Of a stretch of 32,056 nucleotides of DNA, positions 1-6,651 are shown piece after piece (the first letter of the stretch is position 1; every line of letters starts with the position of its first letter). Location: assembly GCA_949295035.1 (NCBI GenBank), contig CASFJO010000070.1, positions 1-32,056 of the forward strand, read 5' to 3'. The position numbers and the translations under genes are program-made. Below the pieces are notes generated by a model that was given only the letters and a program-made list of their open reading frames with translations, was not told the DNA's origin and ran no database searches. This DNA comes from an uncultured Gemmiger sp. Its GTDB lineage: Bacteria; Bacillota; Clostridia; Oscillospirales; Ruminococcaceae.

Positions 1-586
1 AACCATATCCCGCACTGATGATTGTGCCTACCGCTGAAATTTGTCCTTGTGTTGATAAGAAAAAATTAATAATCGAAGATAATGCTGTTCCAAACAAAAC
101 AAGGAGTAAAATATCAAGAAACAAAAAGAATATATCTGCGAGCGACATATACCAACCGACAATAGCTACATAAGTAAGACAGATACCCGTTGCAGCAAAG
201 CAAATAATAAGTGTTGAAAGCAAGGTTGCAACATAATAACTCAACGAAAGTGTAGCTGACTTTACAGGAGATATTCTTAAATCTCTTATCGTACCATTTG
301 CTTTATCTTGCACCATTAAAAAATTAGAACAAAAAGCAACCGTTACACACGAAACAGCAAGAATAGATGAGATAAGTTGACCGCCTACCAGTCCCTCTAT
401 TATGCTTTCTGATAGTTTTAATGAATTAGGTAAATTAGATGTAAAACTATCCCGATACACATTCCCAAGAAAAGTCACATAAAGTACAAGCAATATAGCA
501 GGCGTTATCAAAGAGGTAAAGAACATTCCCTTATCTTTGAAAAACAATTTGATATTTCTTTTGATAAGAATGAAAGCCATACTCAT
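1..586 (-). CDS. ABC-2 type transporter permease (partial)
   Basis: This reading frame is open from an ATG at 586 to the left edge, giving about 195 residues of the N-terminal part. It begins MSMAFILIKRNIKLFFKDKG, the usual opening of ABC-2 permeases, followed by a hydrophobic segment and further membrane helices (for example LLSTLIICFAATGICLTYVA and DIFFLFLDILLLVLFG). The ATG overlaps the TGA of the ATPase gene by 4 nt (ATGA) behind a GGAGGTG ribosome site, so the two are probably translationally coupled and form one exporter. The substrate cannot be told; related pairs export drugs or antimicrobial peptides. The C-terminus lies outside the window. Confidence 0.85.
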   Translation of the reverse strand, partial: MSMAFILIKRNIKLFFKDKGMFFTSLITPAILLVLYVTFLGNVYRDSFTSNLPNSLKLSESIIEGLVGGQLISSILAVSCVTVAFCSNFLMVQDKANGTIRDLRISPVKSATLSLSYYVATLLSTLIICFAATGICLTYVAIVGWYMSLADIFFLFLDILLLVLFGTALSSIINFFLSTQGQISAVGTIISAGYG

Positions 587-1497
587 TTTTCTGCACCTCC
601 CACCAATGTTTTGCCCGTAACAGCAAGAAAAACATCGTCCATTTTTCCTTTTGTTATTTCGTAATCATTAAACAACTGCGGATTACGAATAATCAATTCA
701 GTTGCAGCCTTTGTATTCGGTACAGAAAGGCGATAACCGTTTCGGATTTGCTCATATTCCACATCAAGTGCTTTAATATCCTTTTCATCTACATCATAAA
801 TTGTGATGTAATCCCCAGTATAAATATTTTTTAATTCAAGCGGAGTACCCTCTGCGGATATTTTCCCATCATCAATGATTACAACATAATCAGCTTCCGC
901 AGCTTCTTCCATATAGTGCGTAGTTAAAAATACAGTCATATTTTCATCTTTGCGAAAACTTGATATAACATTCCAAATAAGTCGGCGTGTCTGTGGATCA
1001 AGCCCTGTTGTCGGCTCATCAAGAATAAGGATTTTAGGCTTATGAAACAAAGCCCTTGCAATATCAATTCTTCGGCGTTGTCCTCCTGATAATTTACCAA
1101 CGGTGCGTTTCAATAAGTTTTCAAAATCTAATATTTTCGCCAATTCCTCAAGTCGTTTCTTAAACTCCATTCCAGTAATGCCATATAAAGCGGCACGACT
1201 TTCCAAATTATCATAAACAGAAAGGGCAGAATCCAAGACAGATGATTGAAAAACTACACCCAGTTCACGCTTAATATAGTCCATATCCTTATCTAAATCG
1301 TGTTTATCAATAAAAACGCTTCCACTGTCTTTCGATAGTTGTCCACACATAATATTGATTGTGGTTGATTTTCCTGCCCCATTGATACCAAGAAAGGCAA
1401 ACAACTCTCCTTTTTTTACACGAAAACTCAAATTCTGAACAGCGTTTACACTTCCAAAACTTTTATTAAGATTATTGATTTGAATAATATTGCTCAT
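583..1497 (-). CDS. ABC transporter ATP-binding protein
   Basis: This is a 304-residue ATPase subunit of an ABC-2 type exporter. Visible motifs are Walker A GINGAGKST (37-45), Q-loop Gln84, signature LSGGQ (136-140), Walker B ILILDEP (156-162) and switch His194. The roughly 90-residue tail after the nucleotide-binding domain is typical of the drug/antibiotic-export (DrrA/CcmA-like) branch. An ATTTCCTCCT complement just upstream gives a good ribosome site for the ATG at 1497. It drives the downstream permease (1-586). Low GC and AT-rich codons set it apart from the plus-strand genes to the right, consistent with acquisition by transfer. A resistance or immunity role is inference only. Confidence 0.92.
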   Translation of the reverse strand: MSNIIQINNLNKSFGSVNAVQNLSFRVKKGELFAFLGINGAGKSTTINIMCGQLSKDSGSVFIDKHDLDKDMDYIKRELGVVFQSSVLDSALSVYDNLESRAALYGITGMEFKKRLEELAKILDFENLLKRTVGKLSGGQRRRIDIARALFHKPKILILDEPTTGLDPQTRRLIWNVISSFRKDENMTVFLTTHYMEEAAEADYVVIIDDGKISAEGTPLELKNIYTGDYITIYDVDEKDIKALDVEYEQIRNGYRLSVPNTKAATELIIRNPQLFNDYEITKGKMDDVFLAVTGKTLVGGAEK

Positions 1498-1615
1498 TCA
1501 ATTTCCTCCTGTATAATCGGTTTTTATCTCGCATAGAGAGCAATCAATATAATCTTTTCCTGTTCTAATCGAACTCCAAATTAGTAGATGCAGTGCGATA
1601 CCGTAAATTAAATTT

Positions 1616-1648
1616 ATTATAGCATAATGAATTACCAAAGTCATTATG
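1616..1648 (-). promoter_or_regulatory. ABC operon promoter with operator-like dyad
   Basis: Read on the minus strand, a perfect -10 TATAAT (1616-1621) lies 17 nt from a weak -35 ATGACT (1639-1644). A perfect 8-bp inverted repeat, CATAATGA (1623-1630) and TCATTATG (1641-1648), with a 10-nt spacer, covers the -35 and abuts the -10. A poor -35 combined with an overlapping dyad suggests regulated transcription of the ABC exporter. No regulator gene is visible in the window. Confidence 0.55.
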
Positions 1649-1669
1649 AAAGAGAACACATCGAATCAT

Positions 1670-1710
1670 AATTGTGGCAGGCAAAGTTTTAATTTTTGCC
1701 TGCCACAATT
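1670..1710 (-). terminator. Perfect 16-bp hairpin after tnpV
   Basis: Arms 1670-1685 and 1695-1710 are perfectly complementary over 16 bp (AATTGTGGCAGGCAAA and its complement) with a 9-nt loop. It lies between the end of the tnpV-like gene and the ABC promoter. The AT-rich flank and position suit a terminator for tnpV, although the U-run on the minus strand is poor. A recombination or structural role in the mobile element is an alternative. Confidence 0.5.
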
Positions 1711-1734
1711 TTAATATTCTATATATTACATTTT

Positions 1735-2115
1735 TTACTTATAGATAATATCGGCATATACAATTTCTCGTACTCTTGCCTGTATCTCATTCATTCGACC
1801 AACCCACAACATCGGTTTTTCTACTTTAAGTTGTTCGGTCACGCCCTCCTTGTCAGCCATTTGCTCGACCAATCGAAATATCATTTCCGTTGCCTGTTCG
1901 TCAATATCAGTAAGGTAACAGTTCAATTTTCCGCTTGTGAGAAGCGTGATGTAAACTGCCCGTTTATGTTCCTGTAAATAGCGTTTGTGTCGCTGCCCCC
2001 ATAAGCCGATAGGCTTGTGTTCTTTTTCGGTTGGTAAAATAAGGCAAGGAATATAATAATCCCCCTGCAATTCATACCAAAGACCATTGCTTTCATCATA
2101 AATATACTTGTCCAT
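1735..2115 (-). CDS. tnpV: TnpV family transposon-encoded protein
   Basis: This 126-residue protein matches my knowledge of the TnpV family: the opening MDKYIYDESNGLWYELQGDY, the central segment PIGLWGQRHKRYLQEHKRA, LLTSGKLNCYLTDID, and the C-terminal block EGVTEQLKVEKPMLWVGRMN are all characteristic. TnpV proteins occur in Tn4451-like mobilizable and conjugative elements of Firmicutes; their biochemical role is unknown. I chose the ATG at 2115 because a GGAGG lies 7 nt before it and family members begin there. An in-frame ATG at 2148 would add 11 residues without a ribosome site. No recombinase gene accompanies it in this window. Confidence 0.85.
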   Translation of the reverse strand: MDKYIYDESNGLWYELQGDYYIPCLILPTEKEHKPIGLWGQRHKRYLQEHKRAVYITLLTSGKLNCYLTDIDEQATEMIFRLVEQMADKEGVTEQLKVEKPMLWVGRMNEIQARVREIVYADIIYK

Positions 2116-2377
2116 TAAAAAATCCTCCGTTATAATATATTCGCACATATGTCACAGTTCTCCGATTGCCACACTCTGTTATATCTTGTTATGAGATTTT
2201 CTTGCCCTTGATTTTGCCCTTACCAGTAGGCAGGGAAAGAGTAAACTTGTGTGAAATCATATAAAGGGATAAGGCGAACACATTGCGATAAATCCTTTAT
2301 TTTCAAGGCTTTTGGAGGATTTTATTGATAACCTATGGAGAGCAATAATCACTCATAATTTTATGGTTTTCAAATTA
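2116..2377. other. AT-rich stretch without a gene
   Basis: No frame here has a start with a ribosome site and a credible protein. On the minus strand short open stretches read like worn-out coding sequence (for example KFTLSLPTGKGKIKGKKIS ending just upstream of tnpV), but each is closed by nearby stops. It is probably the leader region of tnpV or decayed element DNA. Confidence 0.4.
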
Positions 2378-2530
2378 TCATTTGGTGGTGTTCCATCCGG
2401 CCTTTGCTACTTTGTCCGCTACCTGGTTGCCAGACTCAATGCCCACATAGTCGCAGGCCACCATCTGCTCCGCTACTGAAACAGCTGCGTAATAAAAAGA
2501 GAGAAGCCCCGGATGGCAGTTCGATTTGAA
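2378..2530 (-). pseudogene. Possible C-terminal gene relic
   Basis: A minus-strand frame of 50 codons ends with TGA at 2378-2380 and has no usable start. Its end, with VGIESGNQVADKVAKAG followed by WNTTK, looks like real protein. The GN-x-x-ADK-x-AK-A pattern recalls the C-terminal part of RNase H-fold proteins, but this is a weak resemblance. GC content is higher than in the AT-rich element to the left. It may be a fragment of a host or element gene cut at the junction. Confidence 0.22.
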
Positions 2531-2550
2531 CTACCAACAGGAGCTTCTCT
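2492..2550 (-). terminator. Nested hairpin terminator
   Basis: Outer arms AGAGAAGC (2500-2507) and GCTTCTCT (2543-2550), continued by CC/GG with one mismatch, enclose an inner stem AGTTC/GAACT (2518-2522, 2528-2532). Read on the minus strand the stem is followed by CTTTTTATT (complement of about 2491-2499), a fair U-run. It lies downstream of tRNA-Leu and is the best candidate for ending its transcript. On the plus strand a looser T-rich tract follows at 2551-2565. Confidence 0.5.
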
Positions 2551-2652
2551 TGCTGTTTTCTGTTTGCTCAGAGGTTCGAATCACCCCACATCACAAAAAT
2601 GGACTTTTGTATCTCCATCTCGACTGGTACTCGATTTTGCCCTCTGAAACGG

Positions 2653-2682
2653 CTGAAACCCTTGCCGCAGCAAGGGTTTCAG
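2653..2682. other. Perfect 13-bp stem-loop
   Basis: Arms 2653-2665 (CTGAAACCCTTGC) and 2670-2682 are exactly complementary around a CGCA tetraloop. It sits 29 nt past the 3' end of tRNA-Leu on the tRNA's strand. No U-run follows on that strand, so it is not a textbook terminator. A 3' trailer processing structure or part of a dispersed repeat are both possible. Confidence 0.4.
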
Positions 2683-2710
2683 GGGCTGCATCTTTTTCAG
2701 CAACCTTAGT

Positions 2711-2797
2711 TGGTGCCGGTGGTGGGGGTCGAACCCACACGCGGTTGCCCGCAACGGATTTTGAGTCCGTCTCGTCTGCCAATTCCAACACACCGGC
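2711..2797 (-). tRNA. tRNA-Leu (anticodon CAA)
   Basis: The 87-nt class II tRNA has acceptor strands GCCGGTG and CACCGGC, discriminator A and an encoded CCA. The anticodon loop CTCAAAA gives CAA, reading UUG leucine codons. A long variable arm is present and the T arm contains GGTTCGACCC. The 3' end faces left toward the mobile segment; tRNA genes are common landmarks for integration, but the tRNA here is intact and the element is not joined to its 3' end. Confidence 0.95.
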
Positions 2798-2815
2798 GTG
2801 ATGTGTAACATGACC

Positions 2816-2844
2816 ATTATAATATGAAATCCGGGACAAATCAA
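2816..2844 (-). promoter_or_regulatory. tRNA-Leu promoter
   Basis: On the minus strand TTGATT (2839-2844), a 17-nt spacer and TATAAT (2816-2821) form a strong housekeeping promoter about 20 nt upstream of the tRNA 5' end. It points away from the sigma-factor gene. Confidence 0.85.
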
Positions 2845-2927
2845 GGACATTTTGACGGAGAAAAAGGCAAAACTGTGCAAATTATGCAGGTTGGTGGAAC
2901 AGATGGGTTACAAGACGAAAAAATTTA

Positions 2928-2956
2928 TTGACAAATGCCAAAAGACGGTGTACCCT
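2928..2956 (+). promoter_or_regulatory. Sigma-factor gene promoter
   Basis: A consensus -35 TTGACA (2928-2933) is followed after 17 nt by TACCCT (2951-2956), a poor -10. The TTG of this -35 could be read as an upstream start codon of the sigma gene, which argues against that longer form. Confidence 0.45.
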
Positions 2957-2993
2957 ATTTAGGTATAGAATCCCAGGTTTCAGGAGGCCGTGT

Positions 2994-3551
2994 ATGCCGT
3001 CCCGCCAACCGCTTTCCCTGGAGCTTTTGCGCCGGGGGGACGAGGCCGCCATGGCGGCGGCCATCGCCCGCATGATGCCTGCCATCCGCCGGGGCGCCGC
3101 GTTCTGCGCCGGGCCCGGCATGGAGGTGGAGGATGCCGTGCAGGAGGGGATCATTGGGCTGTTCCGCGCCATCCAGACCTACGATCCCGCGCGGGGCGCG
3201 TCTTTTGAGACGTATGCCGGCGTGTGCGCGCTCAACGCGCAGATCGCCGCGGCCCGCAGCGCCCGCAGCAAAAAGCACGGGCCGCTGAACGATAGCGTGC
3301 CCCTGGAGGAAAACGGCCTGGCGGCGAGCCCCGAGGAACTGGCCATCGCCGCCGAGCGGTATCAGCAGATCGTGCGGGAACTGGCGGTGCGCCTGTCCGA
3401 GCTGGAGCGGCAGGTGCTGGCGCTCTACCTGGCCGGGTGCAGCGTGCGGCAGATCGGGCAGCGGCTGGGCCGGGATGAAAAAACGGCGGAAAACGCCATG
3501 GGCCGGGTGCGGCGCAAGCTGCGCCGTTATCTGCCCGAAAATTTGGTCTGA
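2994..3551 (+). CDS. Sigma-70 family RNA polymerase sigma factor
   Basis: This is a 185-residue, two-domain sigma factor. Region 2 spans about residues 44-95, with the core-binding and -10 recognition segment around EDAVQEGIIGLFRAIQTYDP, and region 4 spans about 131-180 with a helix-turn-helix near 149-172. A polar linker joins them; regions 1 and 3 are absent, as in small alternative sigma factors. It looks closer to the SigH/sporulation-type group than to ECF factors, but I cannot name it. The ATG at 2994 follows AGGAGG by 6 nt; a longer frame starting at 2928 would begin inside the promoter. The gene stands alone, with no anti-sigma gene beside it. Confidence 0.8.
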   Translation: MPSRQPLSLELLRRGDEAAMAAAIARMMPAIRRGAAFCAGPGMEVEDAVQEGIIGLFRAIQTYDPARGASFETYAGVCALNAQIAAARSARSKKHGPLNDSVPLEENGLAASPEELAIAAERYQQIVRELAVRLSELERQVLALYLAGCSVRQIGQRLGRDEKTAENAMGRVRRKLRRYLPENLV

Positions 3552-3568
3552 CAGGCCGCTTTGGCCTG
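3552..3568 (+). terminator. Short hairpin after sigma gene
   Basis: CAGGCC and GGCCTG pair around a GCTTT loop immediately after the sigma-factor stop codon. There is no U-run behind it, so it is at best a weak terminator. It also occupies the place where a -35 for the next promoter would be. Confidence 0.3.
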
Positions 3569-3571
3569 CCG

Positions 3572-3580
3572 TGATAGAAT
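3572..3580 (+). promoter_or_regulatory. Extended -10 promoter
   Basis: TGATAGAAT is an extended -10 element (TGn plus TAGAAT) without a recognisable -35. Transcription would begin near 3586-3588, at the front of the tRNA-like element, and continue into the zinc-ribbon gene. Confidence 0.45.
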
Positions 3581-3581
3581 G

Positions 3582-3654
3582 TGCCCTATGTAGCTTAACA
3601 ATCAGAGCGTTGGTCCCAAAACCAAAGGTGTTGGTTTGAATCCTTCCGCGGGCA
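3582..3654 (+). pseudogene. Degenerate tRNA-Trp-like element
   Basis: The stretch can be laid out as a cloverleaf of tRNA size. The ends pair TGCCC/GGGCA (5 bp). The D stem is GCTT/GAGC with an 8-nt loop. The anticodon stem TTGGT/ACCAA is perfect around a 6-nt loop CCCAAA, and the T arm contains GGTTTGAATCC. The anticodon arm resembles tRNA-Trp (loop CTCCAAA) with one base missing. The D loop lacks the GG pair, the T loop has T in place of the invariant C, and the T stem has two mismatches. It should not work as an ordinary tRNA. It lies just downstream of an extended -10 and 28 nt before the zinc-ribbon gene, so it may be a pseudogene or a 5' UTR structure. Confidence 0.5.
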
Positions 3655-3682
3655 AAAAATTTCCATTAAGGAGACAGAAATC

Positions 3683-3961
3683 ATGTACGAAGACAAGACT
3701 TTAGTGTGCAAAGACTGCGGTAAGGAATTCGTTTTCACCGCCGGCGAGCAGGAGTTCTACGCCAGCCGCGGCTTTGAGAACGAGCCCCAGCGCTGCAAGG
3801 CCTGCCGTGACGCCCGCAAGAGCGCCACCCGTGGCACCCGTGAGATGTACGAGGCTACCTGCGCTGCTTGCGGCGGCGTGGCCCGCGTTCCCTTCCAGCC
3901 TCGCGAGGACCGTCCGGTCTACTGCAGCGAGTGCTTTGCCAAGATGAAGGAGAACCGCTGA
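3683..3961 (+). CDS. Double zinc-ribbon protein
   Basis: This is a 92-residue soluble protein with two Cys4 sites: C9, C12, C38, C41 and C60, C63, C81, C84. The first half (KTLVCKDCGKEFVFTAGEQE onward, ending in FENEPQRCKACRDARK) is the zinc-ribbon family often found in Clostridia (Pfam zf_Tbcl as I remember it). The second half is the CxxC-x17-CxxC companion. Function is unknown; binding of nucleic acid or protein is inferred from the fold. AAGGAGA lies 8-9 nt before the ATG. It is monocistronic, closed by a strong terminator at 3992-4028, and preceded by the tRNA-like element. Its many CGT/CGC and GAG codons suggest good expression. Confidence 0.85.
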   Translation: MYEDKTLVCKDCGKEFVFTAGEQEFYASRGFENEPQRCKACRDARKSATRGTREMYEATCAACGGVARVPFQPREDRPVYCSECFAKMKENR

Positions 3962-3991
3962 GCCCAGCGTTTCACAACGGTCATCCTGCAC

Positions 3992-4028
3992 AAAAAGGAG
4001 CGTCCCCGCCCGGGGGCGCTCCTTTTTT
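3992..4028 (+). terminator. Intrinsic terminator after zinc-ribbon gene
   Basis: GGAGCGTCCCC and GGGGGCGCTCC pair (one T-G wobble) around GCCC, with A5 before and T6 after the stem. This is a canonical Rho-independent terminator. Confidence 0.92.
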
Positions 4029-4052
4029 GCCGGCGGCGGAAGCGGCCGTTCC

Positions 4053-4081
4053 TTGCGTCCCGGCCCGTTTTACGGTACAAT
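4053..4081 (+). promoter_or_regulatory. Promoter of the DUF2142 gene
   Basis: TTGCGT (4053-4058), a 17-nt spacer and TACAAT (4076-4081) form a fair housekeeping promoter about 70 nt before the start codon. Confidence 0.7.
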
Positions 4082-4149
4082 GAGAGAACAACCGCGGCGC
4101 GGCCCGCGCGGAAGGCCGTGCGCGAATCTCACACAGCGGGGGAGCTTCC

Positions 4150-6345
4150 ATGAACAAAACCTACAAGCGCTGGCTGGCCGGCGCGGCGCTGGCTTTGGCG
4201 GTGCTGGCCGCCCTGGCCTGGACCTGGTACGGGGTGCGGCAGAACGCCGACGGACGTTCGCGGTATGAGCAGATCAACGACGAATACAGTCAGGTCGTGG
4301 ACCCGGCCGACCCCGCCGCCGGGCTGGTGCAGGCCTTTTTCCGGGAGAGCGGGGGGCCGGCGTATGGGGTGCGGCTGCTGTTTTCGATCCACGACCGGGT
4401 AGCCCACGGCGCTTTGCACGTGGAACTCCAGGATGCGGCGGGCCGGCGCCTGGCCGGGGCCTCCTGCGATATGACCGCGCTGCTGGACAACACCTTCCAT
4501 GCCCTGATTTTTGAAGAGGGGCCGGTGACCCTGGCCGCCGGCGAGACCTACCGGCTGCGTGTCTGGTACGAGCCTGCCACCCCCGAGGACGTGGTGGGGC
4601 TTTGGGCCAGCGAAACGGTGGTGAACGGCATGACCCTCACCGGCGGGACGGCGGGCACGCCGGCGGGCACGGCGGCGCTGCAGCTGGTGAGTGACTACAG
4701 CGGCCGTTTTGCCTCCCGGGCTTTTTGGGCGCCGGGCGCGCTGCTGGCTCTGGCCGTGCTGGGCGGCTGGCGGCTTCTGTTCGTCAAAAAAGCCGGGGCC
4801 GTGCCGGTGTTTTGCGTTGCGGGCGCGCTGCTGGGGCTGGTGATGAGCTTGATCATCCCGCCGCTGGCCGGCCCGGACGAGTACGCCCACGCCGCTACCG
4901 CCTATGCCCAGGCCAGCGAACTGCTGGGTCAGGCGCCGTACGACGAGGCAGGGCGTTTGCGCATGCGGGAATGTGACGCCCCCTATATGACCGACAAGAC
5001 CGGCGAGCGGGGCGTATTCGCCTACAAACGGATGGCGGACCAGCTGCTTGTGTCCGGGCAGGACGGGGCGCTGACCGCCGCCGGGGATGTGCGCGCCGCC
5101 GGCGACGGAAGCCGGCTGCTCTACGCGCCGATGGTGCTGGGCATGACCCTGGCGCGGCTGCTGGGGCTGAGTTTTTACGGGATGCTCTGGCTGGCCCGCC
5201 TGAGCAACCTGGCGGTGTATCTGGCGCTGGCCGCGCTGGCGCTGCATCTGACCCCCCGTGCCAAAACCTTGTTTTTCTGCGTCGGGCTGCTTCCCATGGG
5301 GCTGCAGGTGGCCGCCTGCCTGTCGGCGGATATGATGGTGGCGGCGCTGGTGCTGCTGTGGCTGGCCTGGTGCCTGCGCTGCGCCGATCGCCCGATGCGC
5401 ACCGCCGACTGGCTGGTCATGGTGCTGCTGGCGGCGCTGCTTGGCCCGGCCAAGGCCATTTACCTGCCGCTGGTGGGGCTGTGCCTGGCCGTGCCCGGCA
5501 GCCGGTTCGGCGCCTGGTGCGATCTGAAAAAAGCCGCAGTGCTCGCTGCGGCGGCCCTGGCCTGGATCGTGGCCAACAGCGCCTATCTGGATTATCAGCT
5601 GCGGGACTTCAACACCCCCCTCCGGCTGCTGCTGGCGCTGGTCGTACTGGCGGGCGCGGGCGCTGTTTTTTGGGCCGTGCGGCTGTGCGCGCGGTATCCC
5701 CGCCTGCGGTTGTGGCTGCTGGGGGCCGGGGCGGTGCTGGCACTGGCGGTGCTGGCGGGCGGGCATATCCTGTTCCGGTTCAAGGGCGCCGGCCCCAGCC
5801 CGGAGGAGATGGCGGCCGGTATCCAGCCCAACGGCGATTCCCGGTATACCTACAGCGTGGCCATGCTGCTGCTCTATCTGCCGCGGGTCGTCAAGCTGAC
5901 CATCGCCACCTTCGCGGCCAACCTGTCGGCCTATTGGCAGCAGGCGCTGGGGGCTGTGCTGGGCGAGCCCATCGTCTATTCGGTGCAGGCGGGCTGGCTC
6001 ACCACCCTGGCGATGACCGGCGTGCTGTGGCTGGCGGCGCTTCCCGCCGCCGATACGCCCCGCCGCCTGCCCGGCTGGCGGCTGTGGTGGACGCTGGGGC
6101 TGTGCGTTGGCTGCACGGCGCTGTGCGTGGCCGCCTGCCTGACCTGGACCCCCATCAACTATGAGCAGATCTTTGGCATCCAGGGGCGGTATTTTCTGCC
6201 GCTTGTGGCCCCGCTGGCCCTGGCCGCCGGCGAGTGGCGGGGCGTGGTGCGCGCCCGGGATCTGACCGCCGGGGTGCGGATGGCACAGATCGGGTTGAGC
6301 GCCGCCGTGCTGCTGGAAGCAATTTCCCAGCTGGCCGCACTGTGA
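4150..6345 (+). CDS. DUF2142 polytopic membrane protein
   Basis: This is a 731-residue integral membrane protein. After a signal anchor (residues 8-28), about 160 residues form a polar extracytoplasmic domain, then many transmembrane helices follow from about residue 193. The hallmark IIPPLAGPDEYAHA (PP 237-238, DE 243-244, H247) and GRYFLPL near 679 match the DUF2142 family. DUF2142 belongs, as I understand it, to GT-C-like enzymes of the cell envelope thought to use lipid-linked sugars. No substrate can be assigned. The ATG at 4150 follows GGGGGAGC. The gene has its own promoter; the next gene has another, so it is probably monocistronic. It may cooperate with the surface-polymer genes at 9921-14349, but that is inference. 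Confidence 0.85.
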   Translation: MNKTYKRWLAGAALALAVLAALAWTWYGVRQNADGRSRYEQINDEYSQVVDPADPAAGLVQAFFRESGGPAYGVRLLFSIHDRVAHGALHVELQDAAGRRLAGASCDMTALLDNTFHALIFEEGPVTLAAGETYRLRVWYEPATPEDVVGLWASETVVNGMTLTGGTAGTPAGTAALQLVSDYSGRFASRAFWAPGALLALAVLGGWRLLFVKKAGAVPVFCVAGALLGLVMSLIIPPLAGPDEYAHAATAYAQASELLGQAPYDEAGRLRMRECDAPYMTDKTGERGVFAYKRMADQLLVSGQDGALTAAGDVRAAGDGSRLLYAPMVLGMTLARLLGLSFYGMLWLARLSNLAVYLALAALALHLTPRAKTLFFCVGLLPMGLQVAACLSADMMVAALVLLWLAWCLRCADRPMRTADWLVMVLLAALLGPAKAIYLPLVGLCLAVPGSRFGAWCDLKKAAVLAAAALAWIVANSAYLDYQLRDFNTPLRLLLALVVLAGAGAVFWAVRLCARYPRLRLWLLGAGAVLALAVLAGGHILFRFKGAGPSPEEMAAGIQPNGDSRYTYSVAMLLLYLPRVVKLTIATFAANLSAYWQQALGAVLGEPIVYSVQAGWLTTLAMTGVLWLAALPAADTPRRLPGWRLWWTLGLCVGCTALCVAACLTWTPINYEQIFGIQGRYFLPLVAPLALAAGEWRGVVRARDLTAGVRMAQIGLSAAVLLEAISQLAAL

Positions 6346-6350
6346 AAGGC

Positions 6351-6379
6351 TTGCCAAACCGCCCCCTTTGGAGTACAAT
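6351..6379 (+). promoter_or_regulatory. Promoter of the DUF1858-trmK-Nif3 unit
   Basis: TTGCCA (6351-6356), a 17-nt spacer and TACAAT (6374-6379) stand 5 nt after the DUF2142 stop codon and 74 nt before the DUF1858 start. Confidence 0.75.
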
Positions 6380-6453
6380 ACCGGTATATATGCGAAAACG
6401 GCCCTGTTTTGGCCTGTTTCGCCATTGAACACAAGAAAGTGAGCGATAGGGAT

Positions 6454-6651
6454 ATGATCACGAAAGACAGCATTATCGGCGATATTCTGGATATGGACCG
6501 CAACACCGCCCCCTATTTTCTGGAGATCGGCATGCACTGTCTGGGCTGCCCGGCGTCCCGCGGGGAGAGCCTGGAGCAGGCCTGCCTGGTCCACGGCACC
6601 AACGTGGATGAGCTGGTGGCCAAACTGAACGCCCATTTTGGCAACGACTGA
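6454..6651 (+). CDS. DUF1858 redox-disulfide domain protein
   Basis: This 65-residue protein begins MITKDSIIGDILDMD and carries MHCLGCPAS (C29 and C32) followed by C44 in ESLEQACLVHG. This is the DUF1858 / hybrid-cluster-protein-associated redox disulfide domain, which may bind a metal or cycle a disulfide; its exact role is unknown. The start is uncertain. The ATG at 6454 fits family N-termini but has only a poorly spaced AGGG before it, and a GTG at 6439 would add five residues. It is the first gene of a short operon and its end overlaps trmK by 14 nt. Confidence 0.82.
   Translation: MITKDSIIGDILDMDRNTAPYFLEIGMHCLGCPASRGESLEQACLVHGTNVDELVAKLNAHFGND

Larger units (their letters stand above)
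1..2377. mobile_element. AT-rich transferred segment (right end)
   Basis: This stretch is visibly AT-rich and its genes run on the minus strand, while everything from about 2930 onward is GC-rich and runs plus until the IS element at the far right. It carries a TnpV-type gene, a family known from Tn4451-like and other integrative elements of Firmicutes, next to an ABC exporter operon. I infer the end of an integrated or decayed element. No recombinase, relaxase or direct repeat is visible, so the exact boundary is unknown; composition changes somewhere between about 2378 and 2500. The element continues beyond the left edge. Confidence 0.5.

Noticed and set aside
1696-1977. 93-codon plus-strand frame opposite tnpV
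   Set aside because: Antisense to a recognised tnpV gene; no ribosome site.
2526-2801. Plus-strand 91-codon frame
   Set aside because: Its C-terminal part is the antisense of tRNA-Leu (the familiar GGGGRTHTRLP-type artefact), and it spans the tRNA terminator region. Not a gene.
2928-2993. Longer sigma-factor start at TTG 2928
   Set aside because: The TTG belongs to a consensus -35 TTGACA, and AGGAGG before ATG 2994 marks the true start.
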